A DNA stretch of 64,000 nucleotides from Diphasiastrum complanatum (lineage: Eukaryota > Streptophyta > Lycopodiopsida > Lycopodiales > Lycopodiaceae). The number at the start of each line of letters is the position of its first letter. The stretch's first letter is position 1. Under the pieces are notes generated by a model, which saw only the letters and a list, made by a program, of their open reading frames with translations, had not been told where the DNA came from and made no database searches. Position numbers and translations under genes: made by a program. Of this stretch, positions 19,442-30,957 are shown piece by piece. The stretch spans positions 65,446,923 to 65,510,922 of the forward strand of contig CM055092.1 in the NCBI GenBank assembly GCA_029204225.1, given 5' to 3'.

Positions 19442-21598
19442 CTATACATCATGCCAAGCCATGGATTCCAAGGCATTTTGTGCACTTGAAGATACATCAA
19501 TTAAAATATTAAGTGCATAAATAATGTTGCCAAAGACAACTTGCCTTGCTTGATCCATATGATTGAGCCTTGATGGCTCCATCTTGATACTCAAGATTCT
19601 TCTTGGAGTCCTCGGGTCTTGAGCTTGATCCTCCACTTGACTTGACTCCAAAACATCAATGAATTGAATAAGGTGTTGATCCAAAGGTGCTTCTTCAAGT
19701 TTACAAATCTTCCACTCTTGAAAGATCACATTTCCACCATTGACAAATTCTTTGGTCGAAAACAAGTAGATTCTACAATCTCTACTTGAAGAGCAAAACA
19801 CTACCATTATTCCTATCATTGAAATAGGATAATCTTTGGTCCTTACATTGGAATGATCATGCACAAAGCATGTGAACACAAAGATTTCCAAAGCAAATGA
19901 TGTTTCATCTTTTATGACTCTATTCAAACTATTACAAAAATAGTTATCCAATGAAATTGCTTTATCAACAACAAATGTAGATTTCAAAACAGCCCATTTC
20001 ATTGTCTTGTCATACAAAGTAATAAACACCATGAATCTTAAAGGTAAGAAACAAGTCACCTCATGTCTACTACTACTTTCCAAAAAGTATTCAAAGATAG
20101 TAGACTCTCCAATGCTCACCACCCTTGCAAGATGCACACTTGAATGGACAATTTGCATGCAATTCGATGACTCGGCCATTGTCGTTGAGGACTCCCTTGG
20201 AACTCTCATGCTTTGAGGTTGATCCTCAAGATCTTCCTCCTTTTGATGCTCCTCCTCAATGCAAGCAAGATCACACTTTGCCAAGATCTCCTCTTGAGTG
20301 ATCTCCTCCTTTGCCAAGCTCATTCTTTCAAAAGCAACACTAGCTTCCAACTCAAACAATCTTCCATGCTTAAATCCCTTTGCAATGCAAACATCATTCT
20401 TCAAGATGAAACAAACACCATGCTTAAAGTGGACATCCAAACCACTTTCTAAGAGTAAACCAACACTAAGCATATTCTTGGTGATTGATGGTACATAAAG
20501 GACATTTTCTAGATCCATGCATTTTGAGGATTCTAGACACAAAGAGATGGTGCCAACACCATCTATCCTACACTCTTCATCATTTGCAGTAAAGACAAAC
20601 TTTTTAGCATCATTGAATGAGTGTAAGGTTGAGAAAAAGTCCTTTTCACAAGACATGTGGGAGCTAGCCCCACTGTCAATCCACCAATTGTCTCTTGAAT
20701 TGCTATTGCTTGTTGGTGAGGATGTAGATGCCATCAAGAATACATCTACTTCATCCTCCTCCTCCTCCTTTGCAAGGTTTCCTTGTATGTCCTCCTCCAC
20801 TTGTGCTCTTAGCCTCTTGTAGCATTCAGATGCATAATGCCCCTTCTTTCCACAAAAGAAGCATTTTTGCTTTGACTTGTCCTTTGAGCTTGATGCATCA
20901 TCCTCTTCTTTGGCCTCCTTTGGATGCTTCTTCTTTCCATTGGTCTTCTTTTTGCCCTTGAATGAGAAATTGGCTTTCTCATCACCATCTTGCAATGACA
21001 AGGAACTCATCCTAGATTTTGCATGGAGCATCCTACACTCTTCAGCCACTAATACACTGTGAAATTTTTCTATAGTCGACAAAGTGTCTTGGATGGCAAA
21101 ACTTTGGACCAAATTTGCAAAGTCATCTCCTAGACCATTAAGGACAATTTGTACAAGCTCTCCATCATGAATCTTCTCTCCAATGGAAGCCAACTCCCTA
21201 TTTAGAGACTTGATTCTGAGTACATAATCATGTGCACTCTCCTCACTTCTTCTCATGCTTTGCAAAATTCGATTTCTAAGCATAAGAACTCTAGAAGTGT
21301 TGCTAGACTCATAGATTGATTTTAAAGACTCCCAAGCCTCTTTAGCATTAGTACAAGCTGATACTTCTCTCAACAAATCATTGCTCACATTCATCTTCAC
21401 ACAATGAAGTGCAAGCCTAGATCTCTTCTTGTATCTAGCTAACTCCTGTGCACCTAGAGGTTCATCTTCATCTTCAATCAAGAACTCATAAAGGTCTTGG
21501 AGCACCAATAGTGACTCCATTCTAACCTTCCAAATAGCATAATTTGTAGAATTCAACCTCTCACTAGCTTCTAGAAGGTATGCTCCAGCAGATCCCAT
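19442..21598 (-). CDS. Copia gag-protease ORF with residual integrase C-terminus, one intact frame
   Basis: The start MGSAGAYLLEASERLNS at 21,598 lies eight codons inside the open frame that begins at 21,622 and fits the related gag start at 23,508. Domains (residues counted from 21,622): copia gag about 20-200 (WKVRME near 31), zinc knuckle CFFCGKKGHYASEC about 254-267, aspartic protease WWIDSGASSHM about 313-323 with LYVPSITKNMLSVG after it. Beyond about residue 400 the integrase core is gone, but its C-terminal strand pattern remains (DCRIYLFSTKEF, VIFQEW), then the acidic linker with RTPRRIL and EPSRL that normally precedes RT. The frame stays open over 726 codons across the deletion, which suggests the shortened protein was kept. 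It resembles the TR-GAG type of non-autonomous element. Confidence 0.9.
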   Translation of the reverse strand: MGSAGAYLLEASERLNSTNYAIWKVRMESLLVLQDLYEFLIEDEDEPLGAQELARYKKRSRLALHCVKMNVSNDLLREVSACTNAKEAWESLKSIYESSNTSRVLMLRNRILQSMRRSEESAHDYVLRIKSLNRELASIGEKIHDGELVQIVLNGLGDDFANLVQSFAIQDTLSTIEKFHSVLVAEECRMLHAKSRMSSLSLQDGDEKANFSFKGKKKTNGKKKHPKEAKEEDDASSSKDKSKQKCFFCGKKGHYASECYKRLRAQVEEDIQGNLAKEEEEDEVDVFLMASTSSPTSNSNSRDNWWIDSGASSHMSCEKDFFSTLHSFNDAKKFVFTANDEECRIDGVGTISLCLESSKCMDLENVLYVPSITKNMLSVGLLLESGLDVHFKHGVCFILKNDVCIAKGFKHGRLFELEASVAFERMSLAKEEITQEEILAKCDLACIEEEHQKEEDLEDQPQSMRVPRESSTTMAESSNCMQIVHSSVHLARVVSIGESTIFEYFLESSSRHEVTCFLPLRFMVFITLYDKTMKWAVLKSTFVVDKAISLDNYFCNSLNRVIKDETSFALEIFVFTCFVHDHSNVRTKDYPISMIGIMVVFCSSSRDCRIYLFSTKEFVNGGNVIFQEWKICKLEEAPLDQHLIQFIDVLESSQVEDQAQDPRTPRRILSIKMEPSRLNHMDQARQVVFGNIIYALNILIDVSSSAQNALESMAWHDV

Positions 21599-22390
21599 CT
21601 TACTAGTGACTTCTACAAACAAGAAATAGATTTGATTGACTTGAAACTCACAAAGGTCTCACACTTGCAGTGTTTCACTCAAATTTGATTTCTAATCCAA
21701 CAAATGGACTTATAATCACAGTTCTATCACTCCCTCACAAAGCTGGAATGAAGATAAGATGAAGTGAAAACTACTTTCAAACAAATCTTGCCAAGAAATG
21801 GATTTGATTGTCTCTAGAAACTCACTAAGGTCTCTCTCTTGTAGTTTTTCACTCAAATTAGATTTCTAATCCAACAAATGGACTTATAATCTCAGTTCTA
21901 GCACTCCCTCACAAAGTTGGAATGAAGATAAGATGATGTGAAATCTACTTACAATCAAATCTTGCCAATTTTGGCTATTTTTGGACAAAAAAATGACTTA
22001 ATCTCTTTCTTCTTTCTTGGTGTACTTTCAAGACCTGTTTTTAACCTTAATAGGACTTGAACTCAGCCTAGATTAATTAGATTCCATGAAACAAATTCAA
22101 ATCTAATCAATGACAAATGATCTTGGTAGATTATCCTAGGATCTCCGCCAAAAATTACACCAATAGCTCACAAATTGAATTTTTTTGGATCAAATGAATA
22201 CCATGCATTAAATGCAGGTTCAGAGGTGCCCACACATGTGGACAGTACGGATTTGGACCCCTACCAAGTTTGGGATCAAATCTCCTCACCAAAATCAAGA
22301 TTCTAGCTTGCCCTCTCAATACTAGGTTTTAGCACCAAAACTTGCTAAAAATGGATTTGCATTAGATCAATGGCTTATGCTCTTGTACTT

Positions 22391-22403
22391 GGCTCTGATA
22401 CCA
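22391..22403 (-). other. Primer-binding site of the nested copia element
   Basis: TGGTATCAGAGCC on the minus strand, immediately next to the 5' LTR end, complementary to the 3' end of initiator-Met tRNA. Confidence 0.9.
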
Positions 22404-23104
22404 TGTGAAAGTACTATACTTTAGGACCATAAATGGATCTACAAAAGATCCACAAGAGTGATTGGATGCTTGTTTAACAATCTATCAAAAAACTAGACAC
22501 AAAAAAGTTGATCTAGATTGGCAATTTGACAAACAACAAGCACTAACAATCAAAAGCATTGATAAACATTGAAATCCGAGCCCACACGTGTGTACTACAG
22601 GCTGTAGTACGGCCTTCAACCTGAGAAACAAGTAGAAATTGATTTGGTTTCATTTGGATCACAAAAACTCAATGTACATAGTGAACTAGCTTGAGATTGC
22701 CAATGAGCTCCAAAAAATTTCTATCTTCTCACTATGGAGAGAGGGAATACATAGCAAATTCGACTTCCTTCTTGAAGTTAGGTGGATTTCCAGCATGTAA
22801 TAAGGAAGTTAACTCACTCTCCTTGACCTAAAATGAAACCCTAGTCTATTTCCTAGAGTTATGCTTGGTAGGTAGCTAGTTGGTCAAATTTTCACCTTAA
22901 ACTTAGGTGTAGGTCCTATAAAGTAGGGATGACCACCAAATAGACATGACCAACTCTCTTGACTTGACCTAACCTACATTAGGATGGGTTTCCCATGTGG
23001 CATCATGGCCTCACATGTGTGGGACCCACTTGTGTACACAATTTACACTATTCTACATGGTTTTTGATCAAGCTAGATTTGCCAATTTTTGACAATTCTT
23101 CACA
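22404..23104 (-). repeat. 5' LTR of the nested copia element
   Basis: Partner of 18,537-19,237: equal length (701 bp) with about four substitutions seen by eye (for example GTACTATAC versus GTACTGTAC near the start). Immediately followed on the minus strand by the PBS. Confidence 0.92.
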
Positions 23105-23735
23105 GGTAGGGCATCTAGACCTGGGTGGACACATTTGGTTTGGTCAAGAGATTGCTTGGTTGATCCAAAATCATAGTTGTATGCTTACCAATCTCATCTA
23201 TATGTGATCTAGGCACTGTTTTGAGATCTTAGCCATTTTGTTTCATGCAATATCATTGTATTTGAGTCAAATTCGGTTTCTTAGTGTATTTCACACGTGC
23301 TAAAATTGTTTGATTCTAAGTTTGCCCATACTCTATCATTTGATGTGAAGTAGATCTAGGTTTGGAGAGATTGAGATAGCTAGTGAGAATCATCTCATAG
23401 TTTGTTGCAAGATCTTGCATAAGAGATGGTAGCACACCATTATTGGATCCTATAGTGAGAGAGAAGCAACATTTTTTGTTCATCACTTTTATTTATCTCC
23501 ACTTTACATGACTTCAATGAGTTCGTACTTGTTGCAACCAAGTGAGAGATTGTCTACTTCCAATTATTCAATATGGAAGTTGAGGATGAAGTCCATCTTG
23601 ATACTCCAAAATGTGATGGACATTGTACTTGGGATTGAGGAGGAGACTCAAGTCCTTCAAGAAGTACAAAAATACAAGAAGAGATCTAGGATGGCTCTCC
23701 ACTACATTAAGATAAATGTCTCTAATGAGATATAA

Positions 23736-25824
23736 TCACAATTAGTACAACAAATTTATGTGACATTATGATAGATTTTGAATAACACAAATTCAACTAA
23801 ATTGAGACAATATTCATATTTTGAGACTTCTTACCACCTAAAATGAATGATTTAGGGAGATAAAAAGTGATTGTGTTTCGTTAGATAAGCCTACTTTTTA
23901 AAGACAAATTTAAACTATGCCTACTTTGACTATGATTTGGAAGTCATTTGCCTATAATTTTGGAATTGTAGTTTATTATTGTTTGGAAATTCTAGTAATT
24001 ATTGCCAAGAATTGGACACAAAATTATGCAAACTATATTCATGATTTGAGACATTTTAGACCAAATTCAATCCAAATTAAAAATCCATTTTAATAATAAA
24101 TTTATGTTATGATCTTGTGAGACCAAATTGCACATGATTTAAGGACCTTATGCCACACCTTCCATGAATCATTTTTTTAAAAATATTCGAATTATGCCTT
24201 TCGTTCTTTGGAGAGTCATGTTTTCAAGTATCCATGTCATCCATTGCGGTGTATGGGTAGGGTTGTTGACTGCGACTGACAAGTCCTAGCCTCAAATTCC
24301 AACTATTGCGTAGTGACATCTTAGGAGCTTGCTCCTCACTTGGTGTGCCCAGATGATGTCGCCAAACTGTATATGTTGTATAGGTAGAAGCAGAGTAATG
24401 GAAGAGATCAAAATCCCAGAGGAAGACTCTCTTCCTTCTTTGTTAAAATGGAAGTTTTTTCTTAGGCTTTCTTGATGGCGGTTTCATGAAGCTTAATGGG
24501 TCCTAATTTCTTGTGAATAAAGTGTTAATATCTTCAAATAATATTTTAAATAAATGTATGGATTTATTTCCATTTGATGTGAAAGTGAATAGATGTGAAA
24601 AGATTAATCTATTGTCAACTACTTTGTAGAGTTTGGACACCATTGAACATATTTGAAATATCACTTCAACCTACTTGAACAATGCCAGGGTTGTACGAAG
24701 AGCCTTGTCACCAATGAATTTTTATCAAACTACCATAGATATTTCATCTCAACTGATGTTTAACCACCAAATCTGAGCACTGATCAACTTTGCTGGTCAG
24801 CTAGAAAAAATCCAAGCACCAGTCAAAAAAATAATAACTATGTGACTAGTCAAAATCTTGACATGAAGGCGCAAAGCTATGCCAGGTTCAATTTTTCTAG
24901 CTTACTCGAGAAGTGCTCATGTCTGAACAAATAGCTTTGCTACCGATGAATTTTCAAAAACCATCATAGATTTTTCACAAATGATTTTTGCCATTGTACT
25001 TGAACACCCATCGAATCTGAGAACATGTTTGATAATGCTTCCAAAAGAGATTACTGTCAAAAAATTTCATCAGCCAGCAAAATCAGGTTTGATAGCCATA
25101 GAGCAAAGATGTAGTAAACTCAAACAATGCTCGAGACAAAACATTTTTTTTAGTAGTTATATGAAAAGATGCATACCTTATTTACATCTTATCACAATCT
25201 ATCATGAGCTACAAATCAAGTTTGATAGCCCCTGTTCCCACCACAAGTGTCAGCCTACTAGAGTAGTGCTCAAGCTTAAATACTCCTAGTCAAGCAATGC
25301 TCGAGTCAACGACATATTCTATTACTCCAACAGTGCAAACTACTAGAATACTATTCTAGTATGAACAAAGTTTTTCATAAATGATCTTTTCTAGCCTGTT
25401 TGAGCAATGCTTCAGTTTGAAGATATATGTGCACACATAAATCGTACAAAAAATTGCTCCAACTCGAGAGATATATTTTATGTCTTCTAGAGGAAAATAA
25501 TTCATGAATGCCAATGTGAACAATATCACTTACTTTGATGACCTTTCAAAAATGATCTATCAAACTCGAGCAATGTTCTAGTTAGAACTATTTTTTATAC
25601 TCTATTTGTCACATTAGCCCTAAACCAAAACACTATTAGTGACACCTTATTGCAAGAATAAACTAGATAACCCGAGCTGTGCTCTAGTTAAAAAACATTC
25701 TTTTCAAATCCTTTGGGATAGTCGGGAAAAATTTATTTAACTTATTCAAGCAGAGCTCGTGTTGGAGCCATACCCAGAGGCATTGCTCGAGGTAATCAAA
25801 TATTTTTGTAGTTTCATCACTAAA

Positions 25825-25827
<3 letters not shown>
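23736..25827. other. AT-rich non-coding stretch with diverged repeats
   Basis: No gene-like ORF. The part around 23,930-24,070 is a diverged copy of 26,100-26,370 (both share GGAATTGT, TTGCCAA and TTCATGATYTGAGAC). From about 24,880 a degenerate motif of the type CAATGCTCGAG recurs. The short segment 23,746-23,790 recurs near 37,150-37,195. Confidence 0.5.

Positions 25828-25902
<75 letters not shown>
25828..25902. repeat. (AG)n microsatellite
   Basis: About 75 bp of uninterrupted GA dinucleotides. Confidence 0.97.
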
Positions 25903-25904
<2 letters not shown>

Positions 25905-27113
25905 CATACTCATTGATCTAAAGTAGCGGTGTGCTAATTTTTTTTATTATTATAGAGAATGGTTTGTGTTAGCTTGCAAGCAGAGATCTGCAACAACGGT
26001 TCGCTAGGTTTTTGTTTTTATAAAGAATTTTTTTTAGCCAGACGTCTGATGTAGAGAAAAGCAATGGTGGTCACAAAAAAATGAAATAATTAGAGTCAGT
26101 GACCTGTTTCCTTGAGACTATATTCATGATCTGAGACTTCTTAAGACCAAATATATCTAAGTTAGGAATCTTCTTAAGTAGTTTGAATTTGTTTCATTTA
26201 CTATTAAAATAGCCAAATGTTATCCAAGTTAGATACCTTGGTGGATAAAGTTGTAAACCACTTTATTTTGACTATGTTTCGAGTCTTTATATGCCTATAG
26301 ATTTGGAATTGTGCTTAGTATTTGTTTATAAAATCTAATGACCGTTGCCAATGACCAACATAAATCACAAAGGCCAAAATTTTCACTAGGATCATGATCA
26401 CACCTAATTGAACACCCAAAAATGACAGCTTGCATGGTCTTTCACAAACTACAATGGTCTCATTTGATTAGTCAAGTATATTTTAACATATTTGCATTTT
26501 TATCAAACCCAACAAAAATTAATATTATTCTAACAAAGTATATAAGAGTTTAAGAGTTCGAGTAAGTGCTAACACTCCAGCGCTTGAGCTTTGATTAAGT
26601 GACCTCAGCCTTAATCTTGACTCGTGAACCTCGTCTGCAGATGTGTGTGTGTCTGTCTCTCTAAAGTTTTGCTTGGGGGCCTGGGCAAAATCCCTGTCTC
26701 TCTCTTTGTAATACATCTCACATAGTACTAGTTTTTGTCCCAAAACCTTAAAACTCTATCTCTATGCTATTTAAGACTAGCAAATTTTTACCAACCAAAA
26801 CACAAAACCGAAGAGACATTTTGAGCAGAACATTTTCTCTCTCGCCAGTTTCAAAAAAAAATTACGTTTTAGTAGCTCCATGATGTGCTCAAAATTTTTT
26901 ACCTGAGCTAGTAGCTCCATGATGTGCTCAAATCTCTCTCAGCTCCGCTGAATGAAGTATTTTGCTAGTGACCTATCCAATGAAGATGACAACATGCAAA
27001 TCGCTCCCAAGCAAATGTGTACAACAATCGAGTAACTGAAAATAAAATCAAAGCATAGAGTAAGAACAACTGATTAGCTTAACAAGTGGCTGACAAGAAA
27101 GCATGGATCAACC

Positions 27114-27144
<31 letters not shown>

Positions 27145-27890
27145 CATATTTAGTCTATTCCAAAGTAATTGACAACCGTATCAACTAAAAATAATATACA
27201 TTCTAGTTTAAAAATTCTTATTCAAACATCATGTTTTCCTTAGCTTCTGTGTGAAATTTGTCCACTCCCATTTTTTTTCTATCTTTCTTCTATCTTGTCA
27301 CTGGAATCATTTCTTAATATATATTTGATTTGCTCTTACTCTGCCAATGAGAAGTCATTTGCTAAATTGTTTTTGCCTTCCAGTTTCAAGCCTTACTAAT
27401 ATTCAAGATTGTTTCCAACATTTTTTTGACTGTTTGATGTGTATTTTTCCCTCTCAAAGGAGAATGTGGAATACACCAGAGGAAAAGGACATGATCTGGC
27501 CACATGAAAATAATCTTAATCATGGTCATCAACTTCACATTGTTCTGAAATATAGTGTGACCGAAAACCTGTAAGTAAAGACTTGAAATGTAAGAGGAGT
27601 CCTTATCTTTTTGCTCTTGTGTTGAGAACATTTTTTCTTAGCTTTTTTAATCTGTAGATCCGACAAAGCAAGCGTCCAGGATGAAAAATCGTCTACAAAC
27701 AGTTATGATGTGATGGAAGGCTGCAAAACAATCTGTTCTGAGGTCGAATCAGTGAATCAGATTTTTTTCTGATTACAAAACCTACAGGCACATTGTCTGC
27801 TTTCCCACCCTGCGTGAAAACAGCATTAAACAAGGTTGTAGCTTGCATTTACTTTCTTATGAAGCCCATAAGTAGTCAGTCATCTTCAAA
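25903..27890. other. Non-coding stretch with a short (TC)n run
   Basis: No recognisable gene. A (TC)n run lies at about 27,117-27,145. The phrase GTAGCTCCATGATGTGCTCAAA is repeated at about 26,872 and 26,911. Short open frames here overlap on both strands and show no protein signature. Confidence 0.5.
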
Positions 27891-27894
27891 GGTC

Positions 27895-28465
27895 AGTCAT
27901 CCTCGCTCTCCCTGCTCTTCACACTCCCTCGCTCTCCTTGCTCTTCACACTCCCTCGCTCTCCCTGCTCTTCATTCGCTCTCCCTGCTCTTCACACTCCC
28001 TCACTCTCCCTGCTCTTCACACGCTCTCCCTGCTCTGCTCTTCACAAATGCTGGTCAGTCATCCTCGCTCTCCTTGCTCTTCACATGCATCAACAAATTT
28101 TCCACGCTCTCCCTGCTCATTCAATCTGTTATCATCGAATCTGACCTACATCGTTGCTCTATCATATGAATGATCACCGTCAGATCTCGTTCAACTAATC
28201 CGACCAAGAGGAGGAACACGAAATAGTAAGCCTATGATCATTCATCATTGAGCTACATCAACACAACGCTCTGATCTGAACCTAATCAACAAATTTTCCA
28301 GCTTCACAGTCCCTCGCTCTCCCTGCTGTGCTCTTCACAAATGTTGGTTAGTCATCCTGACTCTCCCTGCTCTTCACAGTCTCTCGCTCTCCCTGCTCTT
28401 CACACACATCAACAAATTTTCCAGCTACTCCCTCACTCTCCCTGCTCTTCACATGCATCAACAAG
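27895..28465. repeat. Pyrimidine-rich minisatellite (CTCGCTCTCCCTGCTCTTCAC units)
   Basis: A unit of about 20-26 bp, CTCTCCCTGCTCTTCACAC and variants, recurs about a dozen times in two clusters (27,895-28,125 and 28,310-28,460). The clusters are separated by unique sequence containing ATCAACAAATTTTCCA, which is itself repeated. The long open frames across it only reflect the repeat. Confidence 0.85.
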
Positions 28466-28685
28466 CCATCACAAATACACAAAGATCGCATTTTTTGTTT
28501 TTGAAAGCCCTATCTCGCTCGCCCTGTCTCGTTTTTTTTTTCCCAAAACCCTATCTCATTTTTCTAAGAGCCCTCTTTGTTTCCAAAGCCCTGGCTCATT
28601 TGTTTTTTTTATAGGCCCTATCTCATTTTTTTTTCAAACCACTTTTTGGGGAGCAAAAGGTAGTCCGATCTGGTTTTCTTTAAAT

Positions 28686-29514
28686 TGTAAAAAATGCAAA
28701 AATAAGCTTGGTAGAGGCCAAAAAACTTGTATATAGATAAACACACGTGTGGAGCCTGTTTCCACCTGTGAAAATAGTGTACTTTTCATGTACCATAATC
28801 ATATAGGTTGTACATATGATTTAATTCAAGTTCTAGTGGCTAAAAAGGCCAAAAACTAGTTTTCTAGACATGACACATGGCATCAATCTATTGATTGCAT
28901 GAGCCACATCCTTTGGTTAGGTGTCATATCACATGTGTAGAGGACAGCTCACACGTGTGGAATAAGCTGAAGTAGGCAAATTTTGACTTCTAGAAGATTT
29001 CCAAGTAGATCTCCATATAGAAAAAAAATGGACCAAAAGTGCTCAAAATAGAAGGTTTTGTCCAAGTGTCAGTTTTGCATGATGAATCATTATATGACAA
29101 AGCACCTTCACACATGTGGGATCAGAGGGATGATCAGTACCACGAGCCCTCACTTATTGTATATATAGAGCCACATTTGGCCATAATCATTGTGAGACAC
29201 CAATCTTGATTTTGGAAGCAATTTTGAGTGATTCTCTCCATTTGTCTACATTTGTTTTGATTGTTTTGAGGTTCTATCAATGTGTACTTGATTTTCAGGT
29301 TGGAGTCCGTACTCAGACAATGTTTCACACGTGTGAAACCAGAAAGTACACTTACCTTCAATTAATGATTGTTCTTGTTAGGATTTTGTGTCTAGAATTG
29401 ATCTAGATTGATCTTAATCTGAAGTAAATTGATAGATCAAGTAATCTGACAACCAATCCCTCTTGAGGATCAGATTAGGATCCACTCTTGGTCCTTTTTG
29501 TACCTTTCTGCACA
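28686..29514 (+). repeat. Ty1/copia 5' LTR (829 bp)
   Basis: It begins TGTAAAAAATGCAAAAATAAGC, akin to the other copia LTR starts here, and ends CTTTCTGCACA directly before the PBS TGGTATCAGAGCCTAG (29,515). It contains several near-palindromes of the form CACACGTGTG (about 28,743, 28,951 and 29,326). No partner LTR is found in the window. Confidence 0.8.
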
Positions 29515-30957
29515 TGGTATCAGAGCCTAGTACAAGAGGTTTTGTTGAAATTGATAGGGTTAATCCAAATCAAAACCAAAATTAGCAGTTTTTTGGAAAC
29601 TAATCAAATTTTGTGTAGTGAGTTGGATTTGATAGATATCCTCAAAATTTTTGGTCCAGATCTTGTTGTGGGCTGTAGGAACCCTTTTAACACGTGTGAG
29701 GCCGTACAGCTCCGGTTTTGGCTGAGAAAATTCAAAAATTTGTACAATTTGACTCACATACCCAATTTGAGTGATTTTAAATGCAAAATCAAGCATTTTC
29801 TATAGTGAATCTAATACCTTGATTAGTTCTTGGATAAGATCAGCCAGAAAATTATAATTGAAGCTTGAAATAGGTGCATTAATTGATCTTCTCTGATTTT
29901 TTGAGTGTATGTTGAAGTTAAGAGAGATTTTGCTAAAAATCATAGATTAAGGAGTGATATGCAAGGTGAGAGGTTGAAATCCATTGTACCGTCACTCTAT
30001 ATTTGTTCAAAATTGATAGGGTCAAGTTTAGAAACATCATTTTGCTAGAAAACATCTTTGGATCTATCCTCCAAGTGAAACCTTTGAGAGTTTCTAGTGC
30101 ATATAGAGCATCTATGCAAATCTTTTGTAGAATTTGACATAGATTGGCTTCAATTGAGAGTTCTAGAAAAGAGATTGAGATCCAAGTCACATTGTTCAAC
30201 CTTACTCAATTTGTTTGAGTGATTGTAAGGTTTTAAAAGAGTCATTAAGGTGTCTATGACAAATGTGTAGAGAGAGATCCAATTTTCTAAGAGTTCTTTC
30301 CTTTGTAGAGGGCAAGATCTAGAAGCTCATTATGTGTTGTCATTGGTGAAGAATTTGTCTTCTCCTATGTGATAAAATCTTTCTAAGTGGCATTAGCTCT
30401 TTGAAGCACAATATCTTAGTGAAAAAAATCACAACTTTTGATTTTGAATTTCATTCCAAGTCTTAAAAGGTAGAGTAATTGGTGGAATCCAATAGGAGTG
30501 ATTGAATTCAATTTGTTGAGCAAAAATTGACATAGTATGTATGAAACTCAAATTAGTTCTATTCAGCTTTCTTTGTGAGAGTGTGAGGGTCAATTTGTGA
30601 TTCCATTTGATGTCTAGAATGAGGAGGAGTCCATATTTGAGTATTCATGCATGGTTGAGATCTTTGTGAATCTCTAGTTGTCTAATTTTTAAGCTATGTG
30701 AAAACTTGGTGTATAGTTTGTTGTCAAATCAAATCAAATTCATTCTAAATCTCAAGTGTGAGATTATTTGGGTCAAGACACAATGTATCATATGAATTTA
30801 GTTTATATGATGACATTTAGATATATTAAAGATTTTACCAATTTGGAGGACTTATCGCTCAATGTACCTTTGGAATCTGAAAGAGTACTCAAAATCAGAA
30901 ATAAACAGATGAGGAATTGTTCTATCTTTGGGTGCTTGTTTAGGTTGGTTGGTTAGA
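29515..30957 (+). mobile_element. Copia leader-like sequence without recognisable coding
   Basis: The sequence after the PBS continues for 1.4 kb with no gag or pol motif that I can see. One ACACGTGTGAGG site near 29,691 continues the LTR-family motif. It may be a long leader of a decayed element. Confidence 0.4.

Larger units (their letters stand above)
18537..23104 (-). mobile_element. Young non-autonomous Ty1/copia element with paired 701-bp LTRs
   Basis: On the minus strand: 5' LTR 23,104-22,404, PBS TGGTATCAGAGCC 22,403-22,391, leader, gag-protease ORF 21,598-19,442, polypurine tract GAGGAGGAG 19,246-19,238, 3' LTR 19,237-18,537. The two LTRs have equal length and by eye differ at about four of 701 positions. 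Flanks are GGTAA (18,532-18,536) and GGTAG (23,105-23,109), a five-base target duplication with one mismatch. The interior is only 3.17 kb and lacks reverse transcriptase and RNase H, so the element must have moved with enzymes supplied by another copia element. Confidence 0.9.
18179..23735 (+). mobile_element. Truncated plus-strand copia element (leader and gag start), split by a nested insertion
   Basis: The leader runs 18,179-18,536, is interrupted by the element 18,537-23,104, and resumes at 23,105. Gag starts at 23,508 (MTSMSSYLLQPSERLSTSNY) with the copia-type segment SIWKLRMKSILILQ and ends with a stop at 23,733-23,735 within IKINVSNEI. The rest of the element is missing. The gag start is clearly related to that of the nested element. 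Confidence 0.8.

Noticed and set aside
20007-21062. Several plus-strand frames of 60-100 codons
   Set aside because: They are opposite-strand shadows of the copia gag-protease ORF.
27793-28173. Frame rich in Ser-Pro-Cys-Ser-His repeats
   Set aside because: Direct translation of the CT-rich minisatellite.
27895-28465. Possible CRISPR-like repeat-spacer array
   Set aside because: Units are nearly contiguous and degenerate without uniform unique spacers, and the context is a plant nuclear genome.
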